A stretch of 64,000 bases of DNA from Watersipora subatra (Eukaryota > Bryozoa > Gymnolaemata > Cheilostomatida > Watersiporidae), in contig NC_088708.1 of the NCBI RefSeq assembly GCF_963576615.1, positions 2,294,001-2,358,000 of the forward strand, given 5' to 3'. The notes under the pieces were generated by a model. That model had not been told where the DNA came from. It did not search any database and was given only the letters and a program-made list of their open reading frames with translations. How positions within the stretch are numbered: the first letter of the stretch is position 1; every line of letters begins with the position of its first letter. Both the position numbers and the translations under genes were made by a program. This document shows, in pieces, positions 1 to 11,100 of the stretch.

Positions 1-496
1 CTATATAATAATGGTCCCAAGTAAATATGCTCAAATTTTGTAAAACAAATCACAAATCCACAAAGTAAAGAGAAATTCACTAAAGAAATTCATAGCCTAT
101 ATAGTTTATTGCTATAAAAATAGTTTGTTGTCAAAGTAATAGTTACTTTATTCTCCATACTGTCAGTTTGCAGGTAATTTTTACTTTCGTCATTTGTGAA
201 CAATTCGTTATGCCCAGGGGTTTCATATCTTATACAGAGGTAGTTTATTCTTGTCGTTGTTGTTGTTGTGGTAGTTTAGCTAAATTAATAATAAGGTAAC
301 ATGTTACCTAATCTGTATTTTTGTTACATGGATCTTAGTCTATCCTTTTAATTAAGAGAATATTAGATGGTGTAGGCCATCGTTAAACTTTAATAGAGGT
401 ACATGGATAATGACACATAGACAGAGCTATTCTCATGAACGTTGCGCGTTGTGAATCGGTATGTAGGCTTACCTTAGCTTGTTTTTTATCACGGAC

Positions 497-515
497 GGGG
501 GGGGGGGGGGGGGGG
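497..515. repeat. Poly-G tract (19 bases)
   Basis: An uninterrupted run of 19 G residues in otherwise AT-rich DNA. It can form a G-quadruplex, is length-unstable, and is also a common place for sequencing error. Confidence 0.85.
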
Positions 516-1529
516 CTGTACTGCTTTTACGATTTCTACTAATTGTTATACTTGTGTTGTTATATTTGCAGAGAGCTTAGTATGTTAGTCTGGTGGTAGG
601 AATAATTATATTTTATCAAACACAGAGCAGCACTTGTATATCGATGGTAGTATAACAGGAAGTATTTATAAATAGTAAGGTGACATCACGGAGTAGTAAA
701 CAATGAATCATTTGCATAGGGAAGGTATGCTGACAAGACAAATAAACAGCACATAAAATGATTCAGTGTTATTGACAACACTACGCTATTGACCAGAAAT
801 TTGTGTTTTCACCCTCAATTATATAATTATATATATAAATATAATATCGTATGCTGACACTGAACACACTGATTTTAGCCAGAAAGTAAAAGCCTGGTAT
901 CGCTTGTATCTCATCATTTGTATAAGCCATTTGCTCGTTGCTCGTCTACGGCCTGTTCAAGCTCGAGTACTTGAAATTCTGGTTACATGTAACAATAATA
1001 CGTCTTGGTACGCGCTGGATGCCGTCCGAATGCAGTTTTGGCGTGGCATAAATATCAACATGTCCGCTGCATGCACAGCTCAACAATTCCGCCTGCTTGA
1101 TTAATGCGAACTTATTCGGGATTTCTGTGGGTAGAAAGTAATATTGTTCTTGTTAAATAAAAATGGATGTTAAACATTCTTAACATTTTAAAATATACTT
1201 AACAGTTCGTAATATTCTATTAATTTAATGTCTTCTTATTTCAAGTCCTGATAATACAAATAGTTTAAATAAACACACAGGTTAATATTCATCTATGTGT
1301 CGGAAAGGTGTACCCGAAAGCTTCTCCATTATAAAGCCTCATGGCTGACCGTGGTGAATAATACAGTCTATGCAGCTGTCCATCGTGTCCATTGTTCCAT
1401 GAAAGACATGTCTTCTCTCTATACCATGCAAACTTACAGTTCTGGTTGCAAACAAAAATGATTAGCTCAAAAAAGTTAGCCGTTGTGATGACTTTCACGA
1501 ATTTTTTGTTAAACATTTCGTGATAGTCT

Positions 1530-1615
1530 CGGCAGTCATATCAAGTCATAAAGACTTGATATACACGCATACACATATATCAATTCATAAAGACTTGATA
1601 TATGTGTATGTGAAG
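1530..1615. repeat. Short inverted repeat
   Basis: ATATCAAGTCATAAAGACTTGATAT is an imperfect palindrome in two parts. A second copy of the AAGACTTGATAT half follows about 50 bp later, next to TATATGTGTATG, which mirrors CATACACATATA. This is a small hairpin-forming cluster of unknown origin. Confidence 0.5.
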
Positions 1616-2326
1616 ATAACTTCATGACGACTGAGCAGTGATGTAACTTGAACAGGATTCAGTAGGCACTCAGTGTGGCTCAGGTTTAAATGTAAATTAA
1701 GAAGTTTGTGATACGAGATAAACTCTGGTTGGCATTATAAGGATGATGTAACGAACTGTCTGATTTCAACAGCTCTAATCACGCTTGCTTCCTAACACCT
1801 AATTTATATACATATCAGTTTTAATAACTTGGAGCTCAGAAAAAGCCACCTTTTTGCACAAACATGATGACGCTCAGCAGTAACCTCGGTGTGTCACATA
1901 ATTCGCATTCACTACAATGCGTTGTTAAAGGAAGTACTTAGCATCAAATGACTCAACAGAAGAACTTGTTGTCAAGCATATCTGAAATATCATGTCAGCC
2001 CTCACACTCATAAACCGATCACTTCGTCTTGCTCAGTATTTATTTATGTCTGTAATATCTGTAATCTCTTAAGGTGTGATGTTAAAATATAATCTTGTTG
2101 TTTTGCAGTTTTAGAACCAAGTATCACTCAATCTCTGGTTCTGTGCTCAAATCTATGCCTTTTAGTTACAACTCTTTTATACTTGCACCCTATTTGGTTA
2201 ATCTATATATATATATATATATAAATATATATAAAAATCTTATTGTTTTTCTTTTTTTAAACAGTGTATCCAGTTGTAGCTATTAAAATCTAGCAATGAA
2301 AGATCCGCACGGCACTGGATTTGATC

Positions 2327-2386
2327 TCGGTACCTCCGGATCTAGAGGTAACTCCGGATCTAGAGGTACCTCCGGCTCTAGAGGCG
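2327..2386. repeat. 18-bp tandem repeat, about 3.5 copies
   Basis: Units of the form CTCCGGATCTAGAGGTAA repeat with one or two changes each. It is GC-richer than its surroundings. Confidence 0.6.
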
Positions 2387-4500
2387 GCGAAGTTAATGAT
2401 TGAGCTATGCACTGGGCAAATAGTCATTTCATTAGTTAAGATACTCACATCTAAAGTACTTTTTAGGGTTAATAACTAGCACAGTTGACGATACCTGTTG
2501 ACGTTCTATTACCCATGTAACGCCAGGCATTCACCTAGTACCATATTATGGGCCAATCTCTACTGACTCAATCTGTCAGTTTTTTGTGTGACCGGGTGGC
2601 TTAAAAATTAAATAGCTATTGCATTACTTTTGACAGTAGCTAGCTTGACACATTCAATGAGTCTGAGCTGAAGCCACTCTTCTATACAAACAGATGGAGT
2701 GAATGGAGCAGTTCTTGAGTAGCTGGCTGATTGCCATGCGCTGTCAGTGTCACGCATTCCATGGTCAATGGCAAGACATTATGTAACTGTACAATAGAGA
2801 TGGCCGATACATTTCATGCCCACTGCCTTCATCCTCTTCTTTCTGCCACATGGCTGCCCGATTTGAGAAGGCGTGATGAGCTAATGGTTATGCACCCGGG
2901 ATGGAAACTCATGTCAGTCATAACTGCCACTGACATCCTAGCCTCAATACTAGCAAATTAATCGCTAGATTTCTCTTCTAGTATGGTTGGCTGGATGTCG
3001 ATTGCGGAATACTTTCAGCGAGGGTTTGAGCTCAAGTTTTACGTGTATGAATTTTCACTTTTGCACTTGTCAGTGCGCTTGAGATGAGGCTACGGGGTGA
3101 TTGATATGAGGCCTTTGTAAGGAAGCTGGACTACGTATTTCGTTGTTCGCAGACCTCTATATATGCATATTGATGAAGGAGTGATAGAGTCTGACAAGGC
3201 ATGGACATAGACTCGAGCACCCGGCCAGAGACTTACTGATTAATTGCTCGTCACACAATACTCATGTCAATAGGTGTGGCTCTCTTCTCCATAATTTATG
3301 GCTCTTCTAATTTTAGAAATTGTCGCCGGATGAGTTCACCACCTTGATTATAGAGGAGTTGCTACCCCTGCTCACTTGATATCGGGCCCGCCGCAAGAAG
3401 TTGTTTCACTTGAAGAAAGGTCACTGCTGGTTGATGTTTGCAGGCAATCAGAGTCAGCTAGCGATTGCTTGGAATGATGAAGGAAATGATTATTTATACT
3501 TTGGCTGACTCATAGAGCTGACTGTAAAGAAGCTGTCACACGCTTACAGGTTGCTTACAGGTTATTGAAAGATAATACAATAAATTATCTTATGAAAATG
3601 ACAAGATGTCATCTCTCATATTTACCTAAGCATATTATCAGTAATGATTGTTAGTGTCTGCTGCCGTACCACTTTCTGTGCTGCCTCTAATTAGCTTCCT
3701 TTTGGTCCTCAAGCTAAATATCCTAAGTTGGAGTTTTTTAGTATGTTGTCAATTTGTTGCAAAGTATTTTTTGCTAGTTTTTGACTTTGTTTCTCATTGA
3801 AATATTTTTGCCACTTTCAATTCACCTTCTAGCTGTGTCTAAGCAGGTTCCTTGTATAAGTTCTACCTGAACAGCGGGTAATCTCCGACTTATTGACATC
3901 TAAGTCTTTCTAGCCCATTCAGATATATCTTCTATATTTACATGATTGTGAGAGTTCATGCTTTCTAATTCATAAAATTATTTTTAACTCTTAACATTAA
4001 AGAATAAGATGAAAGCAAGGAGGTACAATGGCTTACATCACCAGTACAACAAAAATTTAACATGGACTATTGTAAAAGAGATGAAAGTAGCATAGACAAC
4101 CAACAGCAGGTCATAATCATGCTTTGCTGTTGCCAAAGGCATCTTCAGTCTTATTGAAGTTATTATCAGACGATTCAGAGTGTTCGACCTTTTACTCGTT
4201 GACCTTTTACTTATTGCAACAGTAGCTTTAAAGCTAGTCCATTGTCTAACCAGATCATCAAACCAAACCTGCTAACGGCGTGGTTCGATGTTAACTAATA
4301 TTCTTTGGCTTTAGGCAACAATCAAGCATAAATACATCTCAATAAAAGAAAAAAATACATCGGCGATTGTTAGACCTGGAAAGAGTGATTATATAGCATG
4401 AGAGTCACATGACAAGTCATGTGTGTAACTTATAAATTGACTAAAAAAGTGGTTTTGTTTCAGTGATTGTGAAAAGGCGTCCTTTGGCGCATGACTAGCT

Positions 4501-5144
4501 TTACCATTGTTCACTGTAATAGCTGCTGGGAGGAGGTGGGGGACAGTGATGGCCACCCGTTCTGCTAGCGGCTGGATCAGAATGTATGTCTCGATCATCG
4601 TATGGGTTTCTTGAGTTGTTCATGTATTGTGGTCGTGTGTGAGAAACACTGGAGAAGTGACTGTCACTGTCTGGAATGTCTTGCAAATAGCTTTGTTGAT
4701 GATGGTGAGCCTGTTGTGGCTGATGCAGAGATGACCTATAGCTGCCATCTGACTGGAAATATTGTGCATATTGTTGAGGGGTGTTGGACCTATAGGATGG
4801 TGGCTGGTAGCCTTTGTCCATATAGCGTGGCTCATTCGAAGGTGGTAGAATCTTATTAAAGCTTCCTGTGCCCGCACCGGCGTGTTGACCGGAGTAGCAG
4901 CCGTTATTAACATTCATGTTGAGAGGTGCAGCCACCTCGTGATCACTCATATTGGACGGAGGACGACGAATTCCTCTCTTCATTTTTTTCCTTTTATTCA
5001 GTCCGTATATTATAGCGATGGTGACAATGAGAATTATTATTACTGGAATAGCTATGAGCACGGCGAGTGTTGCCGAAGGTGATCCAAAAATATATTCCCA
5101 AGAGTCGTCGGTGGTAACAGGAAGGGGGATGGTCGTAGCCATGG
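4501..5144 (-). CDS. FGFRL1: FGFRL1-like exon 7: juxtamembrane, transmembrane span and intracellular tail
   Basis: Starts after acceptor TTTTTTGCAG in phase 1. A Thr-rich stalk leads to TLAVLIAIPVIIILIVTIAI, then NKRKKMKRGIRR. The tail is rich in Ser, Tyr, Gln and His (QAHHHQQ, GGHHC) and ends CPPPPPSSYYSEQW. The His clusters parallel the His-rich, zinc-binding tail of vertebrate FGFRL1. The poly-Pro and double-Tyr end could serve as SH3/WW or sorting motifs (inference). Confidence 0.9.
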
Positions 5145-8100
5145 CTGCAAAAAATAAATTAGCATAATAAAAATTAATAAGATGGCAACTCTAGCGCTTA
5201 CCACCGCCCTTGGTTGACAACGGAAGGCCTAGAGAGGTGGAGGTATTTTACTTGCAGCCAAAGAAAATGCTGTGGCTAAGGCAGCTGAGCAGCCAATTGC
5301 AAATATATTATAATCATTGTAATTGATGAATAATGTGTGCAAATGTTATTCCATCAGATTATGTATGTTAAATTCCACCCATGCTTGTTTACTCAACCGT
5401 TTCTCACTCACAATTTACTAAAGCGAAATACAAATGGGTAGCTTGAATCTCGAAGGAATAATCCTTTCATAACGTAGTTGATGCTGCTTCTCTTGCAAAA
5501 TCTCGCTCTGAAGGGATGTTTATAATGTTTATAAGTTACATGGACACGAAGACAATCTGAAGTAATGATGCATAATTAGTCTTCCACCATTAATGCACCC
5601 GCCTACCTTTTCAGCATTGGTGCCCATGAATATCACCGTTGAAATCTAGAGATTGCTTTTTGTATGTCATACTCAAACATCCAATTTTTGTTTGAAGACC
5701 CAAGTCAGATATGAGAATGCCTATTTGGTCTGCATTTTCTTGCTACTAGCATGTCATTGATTATAAAATGTTTTAGTGGTGAGAGTATAAGATGTCAACC
5801 AAACCACGGTTGCTATAAGCTTAAAGTTTACTTACTTGGGCCATTGATGACAGTAAGTACAGCTTCTCGCTTATCAGACCCTCCGCCAGTGTTGATACCC
5901 AGACAGACATAGACACCTGCGTCATCCATTCTGACACTTGGAATCCGCAGTACATTGAGATAGATGCCTTCATCCTTGACACGCATCGTTTCGTTTTTTA
6001 TGATGTTGTATTTTTTGTTGTGGATTTCAACGCTGTACTGTGCACTATAGGTTTGTTTCAGCCACTGTAAAAAATCAGCCATCTATTAACCTTTATGAAG
6101 CCCACACAACCGGATCAGTGATAAAACTGCTGTATCTACTAATCCTTTGCTATTGTATCCAGATACGAGCTAACCATGTCTATTCATTTGACATCTATTT
6201 AACAAACAAATTAATCTGCATAAAACCAAGTTGGCTGCCTAGTGTGGTTTTGCAAGAACAGAGCAATCTTTGCTGACATGTTTTTGAAATACAGTATACC
6301 TCTGGGTTACAATTTACCTGTTTTACAGATTTTTCGCCTTACGATGTGCAGCTTGTTTTTCATCCCCTCATTACAAAATATGTTTTGCCATACAACAACA
6401 AAATGTATCTCAAAATTCAAATTTAGTGGTCGGTGTGCTGAATACATTGGAATCATGAAGATATGATATTCGCCAAAATCCTTCCCACAACGCCTGAAAA
6501 AATAAGATGCTCGAGCGCTCTCTCAATTCAGCATTCTTCGAGTTTCGTGAATGTTTGATATTGCGTGAGTGAAACGAAAATTAGTGAAAAGTAAGCAAAA
6601 ATGAAAATTTATTGCGCATTTTGTTAGTTTAATATAATATTTACTATAAACTCTAATTCATTGTATGTATATAACTATATAATTACATATATAGCTTTAA
6701 TTCCGTAGCTATGCGTTCTAAGATTGATAATGATGTTAATGGAAGGCGCAAGAATTACTATGGCAACGAAGCTAGAGATAAATAAAAATTAACTACAGTT
6801 AGGTAATATACTATTTGTTCCTAATTTTTAAAAGGTACAGTCCGTATATAAAATTTTGATGGTTTTACCAAGGGGTGTTTGCATCAAATAATTACTATAG
6901 GTTTCCATACCTCTCCATAGATAAATGCTTCTGGAGAAAAAGTAAGTATTCATGTAGACTGATAGGGTAAATATATTTGGAGGGTGGAAAAAGGCGTGAG
7001 GTTGTGGATTATTTATAATTTGTTCAGCAGCAAACAAATTCATCGCAATATTCCACCTGGACAAGCTAGTCAACACAGCTATGAAAATGCTCTGAAGATA
7101 TTACTTCATTATTACAATTTTGAGTAATAGACTTTCGCAAATTTATGAAATCCTATAATTTGAGGAATCAATTGAATTGATTAATTTAACTTTTCATTTA
7201 GCTGTAAGCTTGCAACATACTTGAACCTTGCTGATTGTATAAAAGTTTAATATCATTATTAATACTATTATGTACCTTTCTCAATTTAACAACTTTATAC
7301 AGATGTGTAACTTGTCTAACTCTGTTGAAAAAGTTGTTGGTCATCAATGGCGCGTAGTACACCTGAATTACATTAGATGATGGCACATCCATAATCACAC
7401 TAATGCTGAGCTTTGTTCCCATGTATTTTATTGGGCTATCTTGAATGATGTTCTTCTAAAGCGTCTGACAACAAATTGGTACGGTAATCATGTGAAGTTA
7501 GTTGAGAAGGGAGTCAGCTACTTGACATTATTTATTGACCTCTGTTACTGATAAAGGGCAAGCTTGTCATTTGGTTATAAATTGTTTCACAAGTAAGTTA
7601 CTCTTAAACTAACTGAAGCTGTCTGCTCAGAAAATGCATAGATTGTCACACCTTTTTTAAGTACTCTTTAGAGACAGTTTTTATGGTTTAGGCCTACTCT
7701 ATATTATTATGATACGAATAACGCTTTTCTACAAGTTTGAGTACAGTAAAGACAATAGAAATGTTATCGGTTAATGAAACATGTAATAAAGCACCAAACT
7801 TGAAAAGTTACAATTATGGTACGGGACAACTGAGTGGCTCTATAGAAACATTAATATTCACTGTATAGCAGCTACTTACCATGATGGTAGGGCGCGAGTT
7901 GCTTCTTACTTTACATTCTAGGGAAGCTGTTGATCCATAGTTAACTGATGTGTTTAGTGGATAGGGGGGGATAACCTTTGCTGTTGGTAAGTTGGGATCT
8001 ATAATGATCATGCGCGATATACAAGGAAAGGTTTTCAGTTTAGGCAATAACAGCAAACTGAGAAGAATGTTTTGTGTATTAAAGAATTTTTGTGGTTTGT

Positions 8101-11100
8101 AGTTCGGGTTCATTATCAATTGCTAGCGAGCTAGTGTGTAGCTAATGCCAAAGACGAGGCAGCTCTATGCATTATGATTTAACTAACAACAATCAAACTC
8201 ATGCTGCCAGAGCTGCCAACTATTGCTATTTTATCCCCAGAGTTGCCAATGTCCTTATCAGATGAGAAATACACATATTGCTAAAATTATACTGGTCACT
8301 GGATGAGTCGAGCGGTTTTTTGTCATAGAAAACAGACAGTAATGTTTACAGCAGATAATATTTGTGTTTCTAATCAAATCGTAAACAATGGCTATCGTGA
8401 GTATACAAAAGATCCCGGGCTGGACCACAAGACCTCTCCTGTCAGACTGTTAATCCCTGCTTAAACTTTTCTCGGCACTTCAACCCACAGATTAGCGACA
8501 GCCTTTTTCACTCACAAACCGACGGGTCAACACAGTGTTTCTAGAAAACATTCTCTGACTACTAAAGGTTCAATACAGTGACTGTTGACTCCTGGCAGGG
8601 AGAACAAAGAATATTTGTGTGGCTATACCAGCTGCTAACCTGTGACAGTGAGAGTATAGGTAAAGGAAATTTCACCAAAAGCGTTATACACTCTACACGT
8701 GTATCGTCCCTCGTTCTCTGACATAACGTTGAGGAATTTTATGGAAAAGCCTTCTTTGACGATGTTCTCTCTGTCATAATTGATATAGTGACCGTCCTTC
8801 GTCCAGTCGATCTCAGCCTGTGGAACAGCGTCGGCTCTACATCTCAGTTTGGGACTCGTTCCTTCCGCAAACTCTATTTCTCGCTGTCCTGGAGGGTCTT
8901 CTATGAACCTTGGAGCTCCTAAACAGAGTCATGGCTTTTTGCACATATTTATTTTAGTATGCATTAAAATCTGTGCCATACAGAGAAACTTTTATTCATT
9001 TACACAAATATACAACAAGCTATCACTTTGAACTGACTATGACTGGTCAAAACTGAAAAACAAGTTAGTTCTATTAATTTTCATAAGATAGATGAGGGCA
9101 TTTAACAGCGATTTTGTGAAAGGGAAGACAACTGAGCTATGATGATGCTGTCATGGTTTGACGACTAAGCTATGATGATGCTGTCATGGTTCGACGACTG
9201 AGTTATGATGATGCTGCCATGGTTTGAAGACTGAGCTATGATGATGCTGTTATGGTTTGAAGACTGAGCTACGATGATGCTGCCATGGTTTGAAGACTGA
9301 GCTATGCCGATGCTGTTATGGTTTGAAGACTGAGCTATGATGATGCTGTTATGGTTTGAAGACTGAGCTATGATGATGCTGCCATGGTTTGAAGACTGAG
9401 CTATGATGATGCTGTCATGGTTTGAAGACTGAGCTATGATGATGCTGCCATGGTTTGAAGACTGAGCTATGATGATGCTGTCATGTTTGACAGCTGAAAT
9501 TCAGTTTTTCTCTAAACTGGCCAAGTAAAATAGGTAAAAGGCAAACTTCTGGTGTAAGCTAAAGTGACGTCTGGCATCTTCAATTCAACAAAGAATTATT
9601 CCGGAATATTCCTTCCTTTGAAAAAATAAAAAAAGCAGGTTTAGCTATTTATTCGCTAAAAACCAGAGTGTTCTTAGTCGCCCTAAGTTCGGGTCAGCAA
9701 ATTGATAGCGTTACCATTGTATCATCTAAAAACCTACACTTCTTGTCTTTTCTATAAATCTGGCTGTCTCCTGTACTGTCTACAAACGTTCAACACTCTG
9801 GCTATCACTGATAGTAATTGTGTTGTTTATTTCACTAATGTATTGGCTATTCCTTATTCTCTTCTATCCACATTGATTTGCACTTTGATTAGGCTGCCAG
9901 CCAGTTGATAATGACAGCGGCAGAGACAAGATCAGCTAATAGCCTTCATTAGACATCAATTAACAATTTTAACAGCGGGCAAACTACTTTGTACATTTCA
10001 AAGTGCTTCTTACTAATTAGACACTCTCTCAGCAAAGACTCTCTCAGCGAACACGGCAGGTTGGCTGGCCTCACGAGTGTTTGGCCTGAGTTTAAAGGTT
10101 GTTTCACACTATATCGCTGTATCTCAGCGTTGATGCCACAAAACTTCGGTGATCGTCGATGATAACCGTGTTCACGCTATCACAAACCCATCCCGTTTGT
10201 ATCAGGAAATACTCCGTGATGTAGTGTTCCATTTATCTTTTTAAATGTTCGCGAAAAAAATCTCTTTGTTCTCGCTGTTCTCTTGCTGGAAATAAACACT
10301 AGTCTTGCAGCAACTATCATAAACGGAAATAAATCACACTATCCGCGACTGCGAATTACTATTGCCGAAATGGTTTACATTTGCGGTCGTTGACGCTCGG
10401 CAAAATATCAGAAAAGTTTGACAGCTGCCAACTTTCCTGACGCTTCCGCGTTGCTTCTTCGATGATATCGGTTCACGATTCACATAATCGACGATGAACG
10501 CCGAAAGGAAAACGCTGACAATCGGCGATATAGTATGAACCAGCCTTTAGGAAAGAATAACTGTGTGATGAAATAAGACAAGGCCAAGGAGAAAGGGGTT
10601 ATGAAAGGCAGTCATTAGTAGACTCGAAGGAGTTTGTTTACACAATGGCAACAGCTTGTTGACAAAGCTCAGCGCTTATTAGCGCTTGTAATCTTTTTCC
10701 TTTCACTCATGGTGATGGTAGAAGAAACGTGAGCCTAACTAAATCTTCGCTTATTCATGCTATGTAATGGTGAGTGAACAATGTCTGCAGGGGTGCAGCA
10801 TCAGTTTTCTGTATCTCGACCTTCCTAGCCAGCTCTCACCCTCATATAATTTACAATTACATACCGTGATAGTGTCTTATTCGCTTCTCGATTTATTGCT
10901 CTGGACAGTGTAGCAGCGTGAGACAATGGCATGTTTAAGTGAGACAATGGCATGTTTACGAGCAGCAAGGTTTTAAATATTATACCATGAGCTGATAATG
11001 AACATAACTAACATAATCTAACTGTTAGCTCCGAATATAGCTGACACTTACGACTAGGTTCAGCGGTGCGTGTGGGCAGAACTGGGTTTGCTGGGAATGT

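Larger units (their letters stand above)
1..4500. other. Region downstream of the FGFRL1-like gene, no gene recognised
   Basis: I see no convincing exon on either strand. Short ORFs near 904-1104, 2095-2286 and 2731-2961 have no recognisable domain and no splice context. Visible structure: a 19-base poly-G run near 497-515, a small inverted repeat at about 1530-1615, an AT run near 2200-2230 and a short 18-bp repeat around 2327-2386. The 3' UTR of the minus-strand FGFRL1-like gene must lie in the right-hand part, but I could not fix its poly(A) site. Confidence 0.5.

Noticed and set aside
4602-5167. Plus-strand and other minus-frame ORFs over the FGFRL1-like last exon
   Set aside because: Shadows in other frames of the membrane-span/tail exon.
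6285-6500. Possible repeat family with CTGGGTTACAATTTACCTG, resembling 59085-59110
   Set aside because: The similarity is short and I could not define ends or a second half.
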